Positions 46,222 through 58,254 are shown, counted from the stretch's first letter. The stretch is DNA of 64,000 nt from Orientallactaga sibirica (GCA_036365145.1 JAEOAD010000031.1:10512001-10576000); one strand, 5' to 3'. Notes: generated by a model not told the origin, from the letters alone. Numbers and translations are program-made.

Positions 46222-47335
46222 TGAGTGTCCCCTCACACCCTTGGAGCAGAACAGGTGCCCTTAACTCCCTTCATAGCATCATGAGTGTGTGAAGTTATGA
46301 AGACAAGAAGTGCGGACGGCAATAGACTGAGAGAGCCAAGTAACACATCAGCTATCTTTGAAGAGTGGAGAGAGGGATGAAGAGATACCCCAAAGGGACT
46401 TAGGCCAGGCCTGGGTTGGAAAGATCCTGGTGACAGAAACAGGCAGCAGAAGGAAGATCTGCTCTGGCACCACCCCTTCTGCCGAGCAGAGCCAATGTTC
46501 AGTGCCATGGCTGGAAGATGGTGTTGGACCAAGCTGGCAGAACTCTCAGGGAGGGTCTGGGCTGCCAGCATGGTCAGGTGAAGGTGCTGGTCACTGCAGG
46601 CAGGCCCAGAGGGGGAGGCTTGCCTCCCTCCACCCAGCCGGCCCCTTCCTCTGCAGGCCCCATGCACGCCCCTTCAGTTCAAGCCAAGAAACCATATCAG
46701 GGGGCATCCCAAGCTTCAGTGAACCAGCTACTAAGGCTGTTGACTTGGGCTGAGAGCATCAGAGCCTACACGGAAGAGCAGTGCTTCTGAGCTGGGCTTT
46801 CTGAGTGGAGCCTCGTTCAGGCTAAGTCAGATCTGCTGAGCCTTGGGGGCCCCTAAAAGGCCTGCAGACCTCAGTCTGTAAGCATAGGGTGTCTGGATTC
46901 CTAAAGACAGTTTAGAAGGAACACTTTATTCTCTTTAAGGGTATGATTATTATTATTATTTTTATTTTTAATCTGCTCTTACTCTGGGAGAAATTCTGAC
47001 CTTGACAAATGTTTAGGTCTGTAGGGGTGCAAGCTTCAAAGAGGGTATTGACATTGCCTGTCCCTGCACTGGTGTCTTAGTAAGTAGGGGAGGGGTCACT
47101 TGTGGAGTGGAGGCTGAGCACCTCTGGGAACCTAAGTGCAGTTCTTCCTCAGAGGGACACAGACCACCTTCCCAATGTTGTCATATTCTCTGTGATCTGT
47201 CCCTGTCCCATGGGTGGGGGTACCTTGGTCAGACAGACCTGCATAGGCATTTCTCTTTGGGTAATTTCTATTTTCTCAGGAGGCTCTCATTGCCTGTTGG
47301 CCCTGACTTCCTGGCTGCTTGATCCTAGATAGGCT

Positions 47336-47539
47336 TTTTTTAGTTTTATTTTTTATGAGAGAATCGGCACATCAGGGTCTCCAGCCACTGTAATCAAACT
47401 CCAGACATGTGCACCACCTTGTGTGTATGTGCGACTTGCATCACTTTGTGTATCTGGCTTACATGGGACCTGGAGAGTCAAACATGGGTCCTTAGCTTCA
47501 CAGGCAAGTGTCTTACCACTAAGCTATCTCTCCTGCCCC
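47336..47539 (-). mobile_element. B2-like SINE with internal duplication
   Basis: A reverse copy. The segment 'caccttgtgtgtatgtgc' is repeated as 'cactttgtgtatctggc'. Confidence 0.9.
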
Positions 47540-47639
47540 TAGATAGGTTTTTGAACTTGCATAGGCTCAGCTTACTCATCAGGTAAGTGGGGATGGAAGC
47601 TTTTTCACACACACTTCTCCACTAGAGATCCACCAAGGG

Positions 47640-47905
47640 GCGCTGGGGAGATTGCTCAGTGGTTAAAGTCTGCTGGTCTGAGTTTGATTCCCCAGCACCC
47701 AAGTAAAACCGGAAGCAATGTTTGTAATCACATGAGTGTAATCTCAACATGCCTACAGCAGTGGGAGGTGGAGCCAGGAGAATCCCAAAGCTTAGTGGCC
47801 AGGTAGACTTGCCTTTCCAGCAGCAAAACCAGAAACCATGTCTTAAACAAGATGGAAGTCCTCTGACATCCATACACACCATGAGATGCACTCCCACACA
47901 CCGAC
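47640..47905 (+). mobile_element. Diverged B3-like SINE
   Basis: It reads 'gcgctggggagattgctca', 'gagtttgattccccagc' and 'catccatacacaccatgag'. Confidence 0.65.
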
Positions 47906-49339
47906 AATGAGGGGCCAGCTTCCAAGTCTCCTTTTCTAGGTAGGGTGGTAGTGATAAATGGCTCTGTTACTGTGGGCTGCGAGGACCTCCTCATATCTCT
48001 GGCCCATGCCCACAGTTGTCATTGCTGTGTCAAGGGCAAGTGCATGTTTCAGGGATGAGGAAGTAGGTGCAAAGAGACAGTTGGTTACAACCCAGCCAGC
48101 CTCAGATCTGGATGGGAGGCCATGCCCAGTCCATGCCTTCCCAAGGCAGTAGTGAGGATTCCAGGGCCTTGGTTTCCTGAACTCTTTTGCTTAACTTTAA
48201 GGCTGCTTCTAGGCTTCAGCTGTCACCTGTACTTCAGCCAAGTCCTTCTTGCAGGCCCCAGCAACTACCAGAGGCCTCGCAGCTCCTCCTTTTGTCCAGC
48301 TTCTGGCTGAACACCTGAGCTTTGGTGCTCTTCAAAGGCTGGCCACCAGTGGGCCTCACTGCAAAAGGGCCTGTAACCCTGCACTGCAGCAGGAAGCTGA
48401 CACCCTGGGTATGCCTGGCCCTCCCTGGGTTCTGGAATCCTTTCCACCTGTGCTCAGCTTCTCCCCAGGAAGTGGACCAGCAGAGCTGGAAGAGACTTTC
48501 CAACTTGTCCAGCAGTGTGGGAGGTGGGCCTCTATGGGAAGAGGCTGAGCCTGGGAACCAAAACAAAGTTCAGAAGGAGCAGGCTAAGCACCCCGGCAAG
48601 GGTCAAGGCCAAAACGGGCCAATGGACAGCATGCCTTGTGCACCTGCAGTGGGGTAGGCACTCCCAGTGAGCAGTGCACCGACCAGTGAGCTGCCACCTG
48701 GAATGCCCAGCCCAGTACCTCTCGCAGATGGAGTCTCCATTGTTGTCATCTCCCATCCTCCCCCATGTGCTCACTCCTGGCCTTGTCCTGACCCCTCTTG
48801 CCAAGTAACAAGTACAAGGGGGTCCTGGGGAGAAGCTTCTGCCCCTGGTCCCCAGGTGCGTCATCTATGCCTGGTGTTCTTTGACTATCCTGACAGCTGC
48901 TTAAGTAGCTCCAGGGGCTACTGTTCTTAATCCCTGCATACCTGCTGAGCAATCCTGTGCCCCCTGTCATCCCCATGCCTGCTTTCTCCGCCCCAAGTAC
49001 GCACTTGAAGTATTGGTTGGAGCACCAGCATGGACATCTTTTCTCTTTTCCTTTTCTACTGAGATTCCCTGAAAGCCACTTAAGAATCAGCTCCTTGCCT
49101 CCACTGCCTGCCGTTGGCCTGAGCAGTTGTAGTAGGGTGCCAGGCATGTGGCCAGGTTTGGGGAGCTTCAGTCCTCCTTCACAGGTGCTGAGGTCTCTCC
49201 ATGTAGGACTCCAGTCAGGGGCTGCAAGCCCAGCTCTGAGAAGGACCTAGCTCACCAGACCCTGTGGAGCTTAGTCATTGCTGCAGGGACAGCCTGGCCC
49301 ACAATGTCCTACCTCTACAGATGTTACCCAATGAGGAAC

Positions 49340-49556
49340 CCAGGCTGGGGATGTAGCTCATTTGGTAGAGTGCTTGCCTGTCATGCACCAAGTCCTGGGT
49401 TCATCCCCAGCACCAGATAAACGCAATGTGATGGCACATGCTAGTAATTCAGCACTAGGGAGTTGGAGGATCAGGATTTCAGGGTCATCCTTGGCTACGT
49501 AGCAAGTTTGAGGCCAGCCTGTACTACAAGAGACCCTGTCTCAAAAAGCAAACCAA
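49340..49556 (+). mobile_element. B4-like (ID plus B1) SINE
   Basis: The ID head 'ggctggggatgtagctca' is well preserved, and the B1 part ends 'gaccctgtctcaaaaagc'. Confidence 0.85.
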
Positions 49557-49740
49557 GCTGGAGAGATGGCTTAGCAGTTAAGGTGCTTGCCTGTGAAGCC
49601 TAAGGACCCAGGTTCGATTACCCAGTACCCATGTAAGCCAGATGCACAAGGTAGTGTAGGCATCTGGAGTTCATCAGCAGTGTCTGGAGGCCCTGGCATG
49701 CCGAATCTCTGTATGCCTCCTCCTCTCTCATAAATAAATA
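49557..49740 (+). mobile_element. B2-like SINE
   Basis: It begins 'agctggagagatggcttag', has an intact B box 'ggttcgatta', and a short 'ataaataaat' tail. Confidence 0.93.
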
Positions 49741-49893
49741 GCCGGATGTGGTGGCACACACCTTTAAATCCCAGCACTTGAGAGGCCGAGGTAGGAGGAT
49801 TGCCAAGTGTTTGAGGCCACCCTGGGACTACATAGTGAATTTCAGGTCAGCCTGGACAAGAGTGAGACCCTACCTCGAAAAAAAACAAATAAA
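49741..49893 (+). mobile_element. B1-like SINE
   Basis: It begins 'gccggatgtggtggcac' and ends 'ctcgaaaaaaaacaaat'. Confidence 0.95.
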
Positions 49894-50075
49894 GCCGGGC
49901 ATGGTGGCACACACTTTAATCCCAGCACTCGGGAGGCAGAGGTAGGAGGATCGCCGAGAGTTCAAGGCCACTTGAGACTACATAGTTAATTCCAGGTCAG
50001 CCTGGGCCAGAGCAAGACCCTACCTCGAAAAAACAAACAAAAAACAAAAAACAAAAAACAAAATTAAATAGTAAA
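49894..50075 (+). mobile_element. B1-like SINE, second in tandem
   Basis: It begins 'gccgggcatggtggcac' and ends in a long A-rich tail with repeated 'acaaaaa'. Confidence 0.95.
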
Positions 50076-51597
50076 AAGAAAACAAAAACCACTACAGAAC
50101 CTAGAGCAAAATCGAGTGTTTCCTCCAGCCTTGTAAAGTGGGCTGAGCTGGCAGGAGAATGTCTGGGGAATTCCTCCACACAGCAGTCATTGTGCCTGTG
50201 CAAGACCTGGGAATAGAGCAGCATCTGCAGACACTTGGCGCCTGTATTAGCCACCCGCGGGATGGGCTTTTTCTGGGGCTTGTCATGTACAGTGGTACAG
50301 CTGACCCCATGTCTCTCTTGGTTGGAGGATCATCCTGTTTCACAGAGGTGGAGGCTACCAGAGTTAGTGGATACAGACTGAGAGCTTTGGGGTGAGCCCA
50401 GGGACTACACTGACCAATATGTGAACCACCCAGGGCTAACAGGCAGAGGCGCACAGCCCTGACTCTGAGGGATCTTAGGCCAGCATGTGGGTTGCTGGTG
50501 CTGGCCCAGCGGACATGCCACCATGACTGTGTGGCTGCCAGTCCCAGAGTACTAGGTCTCCCATCCCGGAGCATCCCAGGGTATGGGGACCTCAGCACTC
50601 AGCTTGTGTGGAGGCTGGGGAAGTTGGGAGTCCTCACCAGCCCAGCTGAAGGGCTGCAGCCGCTGCCTTGCCTTGCCAGGTGTCTAGAAGGCAATGCCAG
50701 GCAGCTTCCAGGAGCTGCAGCAGTGGGAGAACACGTCACTTATAGGAAACTTCCAGAGATACCCAATGCTTGGAATGTTTTTCACTCTTAACATTTCATA
50801 AGTGCATACAGACAACTAAAGGAAACTCTTGTTTTGGTAGTGTCATATTCATAAAGCTCACACCATTGTGCAGGCTAGATCGCTCTAGCCACACACACCT
50901 ACCAGCATTGGTGATGGTGACATCAGTGCTGGGGCAGCATCTGGTCTTCCTCCCACAGAGGTTCCTCCTTGCCCTATGGGGGACTCCCAGGCCCTCTGCC
51001 CCTCTCTTGGTAACTCTGTCCCGTGGGATCTGTGGTGATAGGACTGCCTTGGGAAGCCCCGTGTCTGGCTCCTCCTCTCTTCGGTTCAGTCTTCTCTCCC
51101 TTGCTGTCCTGAGGACTTCGCCCTCCCCCTGTTGGCACAGTCCTGGCATGTGGGGTGTCTGAACTTGATCTGCTCAGGAGCTGGAATCTCGTTCCTGAGT
51201 CCTGGGTGGGTAGACATCTAACCAGGGCAAACACTGACACTTCGTGTGGATAGGCCACTGATTGAGAATGTACACGGAGTGTGAGCTTCACAGATCTGAG
51301 GGTAGTTCCTCCTCAGTTACCACTCTGTCCCCACAGCCTATCACACGGCCTGCCATCGAGAGTCTGGGTGGTTAGTATCTGTCCAGGCTACAAATGAGTG
51401 TGCTTACATGTGCTGGATTCTCCCCTCGGGACCCGTGTGTGCTTTTGCTCCTTTTGCCTGAACATAATTCTACACTCTTCTACACATAATTCCTATCTGT
51501 CAGGTCTTAGGTGAAATACGGTTTCCTTCCCACTCCCTTCACCAGAATAAAGGTGCTGGCTCAGGCCTCCCTTTGAACGATCTCTTTGTGCATCTTC

Positions 51598-51832
51598 ATT
51601 TGTGAGTGCAAGCATGTGCATGCCAGGCCACGCTTGTGGAGGTCACAGGACATCTGTGTACCAGGTTAACTGGCCCATGAGCTTCAGGAGTCTCCTGAAC
51701 CTCCCATCTCACTGGGATTACAGAAGTCTGTGCTGCCATGTCTGGCTTTACATGGGTTCTGGGGAAACGAACTCGGGCTGTCACACTATGCCCAGCATGT
51801 GCTCTTACCCACTGAGCTGTCTTTGCAGCTCT
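51598..51832 (-). mobile_element. B3-like SINE
   Basis: A reverse copy reads 'gtggaggtcacaggacatc', 'gggaaacgaactcgggctg' and 'cactgagctgtctttgcag'. Confidence 0.72.
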
Positions 51833-52048
51833 GTGATCTCATTTTTCAAAAGTTACTTTTCATTTGTAGCTCTTCTCAGACGTGTCACACTCTGTCATCA
51901 AGTCTGTGGTATCTCTCAGGGAAAGCCAGTGCCTAGGGAAAGTAGCTGTCTGTCCTGCTGTGTTCCCAGGGCCTCCCAGGTGCTGGCAGGCCTTACAGGT
52001 AACATGGAGGGAGGGAGTGGCGGCAAATAAATGTGTCTTTCTTTGCAG

Positions 52049-53450
52049 GTGAAAAACCTCAGCTCAGGTTCCTGAGTGGAGGGCTATGCTATGGGCTGGG
52101 CTTTTCAGATGCAGCCCTGCTAGTTGGCCTCTTGATTGTATCATTTTCTTTTAGAGCAGGACAGAGTGGTGTGTCACATATTCATCCTCTCCTCCTCTCC
52201 CCACAGACTCTGGGTGGCTCTCCCCACCCCCACGGCTCTGGCTCCACTGTCACAGAGTGGCCTTAACCACAGTTGGACCATGGGAAGCTCAGCCTGCCCC
52301 AGGCCGGAAGCCAACAGCATCAGCTCTGGGTGGTGGCAACAGTTCTGAGCTTTAGGCAAGAAAAGTAAAGCCTCCCCAGTGCCTGACACCCCAGGCCTCC
52401 CTGCTGCCAGGAGCTTGTGTGTAGAGGGCCTTCCAGAGGGGCACACCTGTTGTTGCTAGGATCCCTGGGCCTAGGGGAGGACAGGGCCTTGAGGTCACCT
52501 CTGTTGACCAGGCAGGCCTGGAAGGGCTTGGGCTTGGAAACCTAGGCACCAACACCTTTATTGCAGGGCTGCCTGTGGGAGGAAGTAATGTCACCCCGTA
52601 TTTCCTGAGCCTTAAGGAGCATAGCCTAACTAAGGTGGATTTGAAAAGTGGCAGAAACTCATAGGGCAAACTGCATCATTAGCAAATGTACCCAGACCCT
52701 CAGCATTGGGCTCTGCCCACTTTTTCCCTGAGCTCAGAAATTACAAAAAGGGTCCTAAGAGAATTCCCAAAACGTTTGTTCCTTGTCACTTCACAAACCT
52801 TGGGGGAAGCCCTCATCAGTGTCCCCAGTACCAGGTGTGTTGAGGTCAGCTTTTGAACCAGTGTGAGAGACTCCAAGCTCTTGCTTGCCCTGTCCACCTG
52901 TGGAGGGGACAGGTGTTCTTTGTGCCTGGCATGGGGTGAACAGGGTACCCTAGTTTGTGGCTTCCCAGGCCACCTGCCATTTGTATGTGCTGACTAGATC
53001 AGAATTGTAGTTCCAGAGTGGGCTGTGCTATTGATAGGGAGTTGGGGCCCCTGTATAATTCAGTTACATAACCAGTCCTTTGTCCCCACGTCTCAGCCTA
53101 GCATTGGCCCTGCCGGTGCCTCCTGGGGAGTGGGACTTACGGGCTTGGTTTGCCCATGGCTGTGCTCCGGGAGAGCACTGCAAGTCAAAGCCGCTCCTGG
53201 CCCGTAGTCAGAGGCCTGAGTTCATCATCCGTTCCACCTCAGGTACAGCCATGCTGGAAAGCCCGAGGCCCCCGGTCCTCAGGGCTGGCAGAGGAACTGC
53301 AGGCCACAGCCAGTGACCTCTTGGCCTGTGGACTGCTTCATCAAGATTCAGCAACTTCTCATAGCACAAAGGACTTGACTGTGGTGCTTGCCCTGAGATT
53401 TGTGTTGCTTTTATCAGTTTTCTAACTTAATAAAAGAGTTGAGAAAATTG
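52049..53450 (+). other. KLHL25: KLHL25 exon 3, non-coding 3'UTR (predicted)
   Basis: The acceptor 'tgtctttctttgcag' has AG at 52047-52048. The following 1.4 kb ends with AATAAA at 53429-53434 and a GT-rich downstream element ('ttgtctggtttcctgggtgctgg'). The stretch contains no SINE, in contrast to the surrounding introns, as expected for exonic sequence. It has no convincing coding frame. With exons 1 and 2 it gives an mRNA of about 3.4 kb. I assign it by signals and position; a separate 3'-end transcript is the alternative. Confidence 0.68.
53429..53434 (+). terminator. KLHL25: Distal poly(A) signal AATAAA of KLHL25
   Basis: A canonical AATAAA lies in 'cttaataaaagag'. Cleavage is expected about 10-25 bases on, and a GT-rich element follows at 53450-53475. 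Confidence 0.75.
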
Positions 53451-54529
53451 TCTGGTTTCCTGGGTGCTGGGAACTGTCTTGGCTACCTAGGCCAAGACTC
53501 CGGGCCAGGGCCTAGCAGCTGCCAGTTAGAACCTTCCGTCTATGGCTTTGCAGGCGACCAACCAGGAGAGGACTTCTTTTCACATACCAGCATCAGAGGA
53601 CGTTATTTGATGTGCTTGTGGAATCACCATTGGCCTCCCCTGTCCGCCCCCCTCCCCTCGAAGGTCATTCCCTCCTAAGGCCCTGTGTAGTGATTCCAGG
53701 TGGAGAAAACAATTCCATCTGTTTCCATAGTAAGAGGCCTATGCCTCATGGCCCCCGTGACATGTTTGTGTGAAAGCCATGAAGATGGCCACAGTTACCT
53801 CAGCTAATGGCTGTCAGGTTGTCACATTGCCCTGTAGTGCAGTTGGCCCTTGCATGTTGGAATGGAATGTCCTTGCAGGCTGGTGTCCTTCACCTTTCCA
53901 TACTAACTGTAAACATAGAGTAAGCCTGCATGGTGGATGCACCTGCAATGGCATTGGGTGGTCAACTGGAGGCACCCCCTCCATGCAGCCCAAGGCTGTG
54001 ATGTCACACCATGCACTGCCCCTTGGCTCTCCTCTTCAGTGGTACTCAGTGCAGAACCACAAGCTCAAGTGCAGTGTCAACTGTCTGAAATGCATCAGAT
54101 GCTGAGGCATTACATAACCTCACTCAGACTGCTGTGATCATTTGTATGACTAAGGAATAGCCAGTAGTAGAGATGGCCTCACAACCTGGGACCTCCCCCA
54201 TTCTCCTCCGCCAGGAGTGGGATGACGGTGGACAGGGTCACTTCCGTGTTGGCCTGGGCTCAGAACTCCAGGCAGCAGGTGCCTTTGTTTGGCAAATTTA
54301 CCCCACAGCGAGGAGGAGTGAGGTGGCGCCTTTCTGTGTAGTCCCTGTATGAGTGAGCAGACCCAGGAACTTGCCTTTCTAACTTCCACTGGAGGCTGTT
54401 TCCCAGTCCACGAAGCCCCTCCATCTCCTACGATTCCGTCTGCACACCAGCCAACAGAAAGGACAGAGAGAAGGTGACGAGAGTGTGCCAAACACTGGCA
54501 AGGAGACGCTGGTTATAATGCCCATAAGC

Positions 54530-54641
54530 ATGCACCCAACAATACACTTCCTCCAGGAGGATCCAACTCCCAAATTGCCACCAGCTGGAGACCTAGCATT
54601 CAGAACATAAGTGTATGGGGGACACCTGAATCAAACCACAC
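54530..54641 (-). mobile_element. Fragment of the same LTR-like repeat as at 8.5 kb
   Basis: The plus strand reads 'cacttcctccaggaggatcc', 'attgccaccagctggaga' and 'gtatgggggacacctgaat'. This is the reverse complement of the family seen at 8548-8892. Confidence 0.5.
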
Positions 54642-55994
54642 AGTGGGCAGTGGGCTCAGAAGCTAAATGTTCACATGGGTAGTCAAGGCACCATGTAGCT
54701 GGGCTCTGATCTATCTCATGTATGTTCAGGCTTGGTTCCACTGCTTCTCAGGCTCCAGCTAATGTTGGTGGGATTAACAGGGTAGAAGTCAGACCACCCC
54801 TGCTTCAGTGTCTGGCTGTGGCACTGTAGGTGGGCCATCCGTGGGCTGGGCTACGTTGAGCATGGTAAAGGGTGCTGGCTGTCCTGGTTGGTCTTTGCCC
54901 AGCAGGGCTGGAACATGGCCCCAGGGCCAGACTAACTCTGAGATGGGGTGTTAGAAAGGAAGCTAGTTATTCATCATGAGGCCAGGTTTCCCTAGGGCTC
55001 AAGTCCCAACACAGCCATTGGAGCCTTCCCAGGTGGTATTACCCAATGCAGGGAAGAATTCAACATACTCTGAGTTTGCCCAGGGACAAAAAGTGAGTTC
55101 AGTGATCCTAATCTACAAGTACCTTCTGTTAAGATAATAGCCTTGCAGATAAGGGTGGGCAGTAATAGATAGGAGAGGGAGTATGGGTAGGAGCCTAAGG
55201 GGCTGTGATTGGGACCACAACCTACAATTTGAAGACGAGGTGGCCCATGCCAGCTGGAATGGGCTGACCCTGGTTTCGACCCACACCCTCACACCCTGCA
55301 CTGCTGTGCATCCAGGAACCCAGGTCCTTCTCAGCTTGGGCTGCCGCCAGTACTGTCACCCCACACTCCATATGGGCATAGCACGAGCCTCCATCTCCCA
55401 TTCTCCCTCGTGTTTTTGTTTACCATGCTGCTTAGCAGCCTCCAGAGGGACTTGGGGTCTCAACCACAGAGATGACATCCCTTGGGTCTGGATCCCATTA
55501 GCAGAGCCTGTTCTGGATGGGGGTGGGAGGAAACCTGGTTATCCAGAGTGAGAGAGTGCCTGGCTTATACGACAGATATTTGACTTCTAATTTGACTTCT
55601 AAGCCTGCAACCACCAAGCCTGGGCTGCTCCCCTTTATCTTTGGGTTGGTACCTGGAAGATTAGAATGTTCTGGGCATAGTAACTCAGGCCCACCCTGAT
55701 GGTTCCTTGTAACCTGACAGTGAGTCTGAAAGTTCCAGGTGCCTCTAATGTGTGGCCAGCCTGGCTGGAGAACCACTGCTCTTAGGCCAACCACCCCACT
55801 TTGTGTGTGTGACACCCACAGCCCTTCAGGGACAGTGTTGCATAAACAATAATGACAGAAATACCCAAGGGGCCCAGATAATTAACAAGCTGTGGCTTCT
55901 GTTGTAACGGGGGTGCTTGGTGTCCGGGGAAGTCCTTGAACCCCAAACCCTAGAGTTGTTTGTAATTTTAATCAAAGAATTGAATTTAAAAAGA

Positions 55995-56130
55995 CGAAGG
56001 GTTGTGGGCATACTAGAGCCTCTTGCCACTGCACATGAACTCCAGATGCACGTGCCATGTTATGCATCTGGCTTTACATGGGTACTGTGGAATCAAATCC
56101 AAGCCAGCAGGCTTTGCAAACAAATGCAGA
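55995..56130 (-). mobile_element. B2-like SINE, ends missing
   Basis: A reverse copy of the middle part only, lacking the GA tract and the head. Confidence 0.85.
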
Positions 56131-56369
56131 AAAGGAATATAACACATGAAATTCAGTTCCTACAAACATTATTTGAGGTATTGGGAAAGTGACCTTTCTG
56201 TTTGACCTTTAGGAATGAAACGGGGTGACATTGGTGAAGTGACTGCTCTTCCCATACTGAATTTGAAGTGATTGCAAAAACTACCCAGAAAGCCCCACCA
56301 CTACCACAATTGTGCAAATTAAAATGTTCCAATCTTTACGTTCACCGCCCCCCCCCCCAACACTTATGA

Positions 56370-56552
56370 AGCTGTCCAGGCCTAAGTCTAATTCCCCAGC
56401 ATCTATGTAAAGCCTGATGCAATATAAAGCTTGCAGTTGTGGTAGCAAGAGACCCTGTCTCAGAAGGTTGTCCTCTACCTCCAGAAGTATGCCCTGGCAT
56501 GATGGTGCACACACACTACATAAATAAATAAATAAATAAAATAAATTTTAAA
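56370..56552 (+). mobile_element. Degenerate tRNA-derived SINE with (AAAT)n
   Basis: It reads 'aagtctaattccccagcat', 'gtaaagcctgatgcaata' and 'cataaataaataaataaat'. The middle is rearranged. Confidence 0.6.
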
Positions 56553-56559
56553 TAGTATT

Positions 56560-56700
56560 TGTTTTTGTTTTTTTTTTTTGAGGTAGGGTTTCACTAAAGT
56601 CCAGGCTGACCTGGAATTTACTAGTAGTCTCAGGGTGGCCTCAAACTCACCTCTGCCTCCCGAGTGCTGCGATTAAAAGCGTGCGCCACCACGCCCGGCT
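56560..56700 (-). mobile_element. B1-like SINE with short deletion
   Basis: A reverse copy. The 'catggcgatcctcctac' segment is missing between 'tcaaactca' and 'cctctgcctcccg'. Confidence 0.92.
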
Positions 56701-56704
56701 GTAT

Positions 56705-56890
56705 AGTCAAGTTTTTTATGAGACAGAGAAAGGGAGAGAATTGGCACATCACACTTCCAGACACTGCAATTGAATTCTAGACACATGTGCCATCCTGTGT
56801 ATATGTGCAACCTTGCACACATGTGTCACCTTGTGCTGACTTATGTGGATCTGGAGAGTTAAACATGGGGCCTAAAAAAAAAAAAAAAAG
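56705..56890 (-). mobile_element. B2-like SINE, head replaced by A-run
   Basis: A reverse copy up to 'gagttaaacatggggcct', then an A-run (56875-56889) where the head should be. Confidence 0.8.
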
Positions 56891-57383
56891 ACTGAGAAGA
56901 ATAATTATTAAGTGATATTTATTGAGGGGAGTACAGAGCCAAGGAAAGGCACCCATGTAGCTAGAGATCCCACATGGAGGGCCTGGAAAAACCATGGGAA
57001 GAAAAAAAAAGTTTAAAGAGCTCCTGCCATGTGGGGAGCTAAAGGGGATAAAGAACCCATGTGGAGAGTAAGGGCTAGGGGGCCCTCCCCTCAACTCAAT
57101 CTGGCTGGGCCTGGACTGGCTACTGAGGGAAAAACTCACCCATAGTTGGAAGTTCCCAAGTGGTCAGAGAGCCTGCCCTCCCCACCTTACAGTGATGATC
57201 TGTCTTCTGGCTCAGGTGAACCAGAGGGAGAGCTGGTTGGTTAGGGCTAGGGGCTGTCTCAGAAGAGGCTAGCCCTGACACCAAGTTCTGGGGGCTGAAC
57301 TTGACCAACCACAATGATTAAAGTTCTATGAAAGACCTCTCTCCCAGGAGGGGTACTGGTTGGTTGTGGAAAAACAGGTCTAG

Positions 57384-57515
57384 GGACCAGAGAAATGGCT
57401 TAGTGGTTAAGGCACTTGCCAACAAAGCCAAAGGTTTGATTCCCCAGGACCCGTGTAAGCCAGTTCGTTTGCAGCGGCTGGTGGCCCTAGTGCGCCCATT
57501 CTCTCCCCCCTCAAA

Positions 57516-57555
<40 letters not shown>

Positions 57556-57558
57556 AAT
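57384..57558 (+). mobile_element. B2-like SINE with perfect target duplication
   Basis: The 14-mer AAAAACAGGTCTAG flanks it at 57370-57383 and 57559-57572. The tail is a long (AAAT)n run (57512-57552). The middle lacks the 'gatgcacaaggtggcaca' segment. Confidence 0.95.
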
Positions 57559-57639
57559 AAAAACAGGTCTAGTGAATTAGGCAAGAGATAGGTCAGATCA
57601 TCTTTTATTTTAGTAAGTGCAGACTTTCCTCCTATTTTA

Positions 57640-57860
57640 AAAATTATTTTTATTTCAAGAGAAGGCAGAGAGAATGGGCACACCAGAACCTTCAGCCTGC
57701 TGTGAATGAACTCCAGAAAAGTGCGCCCCCTTGAGAGCATGTGCAACATTGCATGCTTGTGTTACTGTGCCTCTGGCTAGGTGGAACCTGGAGATTTGAA
57801 TATGATTTCTTAGGTTTCACAGTCAAGTGCCTTAACTGCTAAGCCATCTCTCCAGCCCTC
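57640..57860 (-). mobile_element. B2-like SINE
   Basis: A reverse copy with an expanded middle, 'gagcatgtgcaacattgc', not seen in most copies. Confidence 0.88.
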
Positions 57861-58254
57861 CTGCGTTTTTTACTCTCAGGGGTCAATTCACCCTAATGGT
57901 ATTCCCTCTCACCGTCACAAAACACTGGTCACAGGAAAAATCCTATTTGCAGCCAAGACGGAATCAGAGGACTTTAGAGGATGCCCCACTGCCAGCTGAA
58001 GTTCCCAGGTTCTTGTGTCTCAGAAAGTAACAGACATCTTATTGAAAGAATGGCGCCTGCTGGCTCTTCATAGGTCACTTTACATAGCACCCCTCTCTTG
58101 TATATGCTGGTTTTTTCTGCTCCTGCATTCCTGTTACCTGTAGCCAGTATTGGAAAGGTTTTGTTTTCCCCATCACCACCTTTTATATGTTGATCTTGAT
58201 GTAGTTAGTCTTCAACAAGTCCTTATTCTTCTGACACAAAAGGCCACCCTATGT

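Larger units (their letters stand above)
45955..52048 (+). other. KLHL25: KLHL25 intron 2, within the 3'UTR
   Basis: This predicted 6.1 kb intron runs from GT at 45955 to AG at 52048. It holds B2-, B3-, B4- and B1-like SINEs between 47.3 and 51.8 kb. The parts 45.96-47.33, 47.91-49.34 and 50.06-51.6 kb show no repeats or genes that I recognise. Confidence 0.65.
18841..53450 (+). other. KLHL25: KLHL25 gene span (three predicted exons)
   Basis: This is the predicted transcription unit. It has a non-coding exon 1 ending at 19064, a coding exon 2 at 44150-45954 and a non-coding terminal exon 3 from 52049 to about 53450. The sequence shows a CpG island upstream, GT donors at 19065 and 45955, AG acceptors at 44148 and 52047, and AATAAA at 53429. 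All join on the same strand. The span of about 34.6 kb fits the compact size I recall for mammalian KLHL25, with its whole reading frame in one exon. The transcription start is a guess within the CpG island. The coding exon is certain; the other two exons rest on splice and poly(A) signals and on their lack of SINEs. Confidence 0.75.

Noticed and set aside
49557..49740. Well-preserved tRNA-like A and B boxes
   Set aside because: They belong to a B2-like SINE with a CT-rich body and AAAT tail, not to a folded tRNA gene. The same holds for the other B2-like copies.
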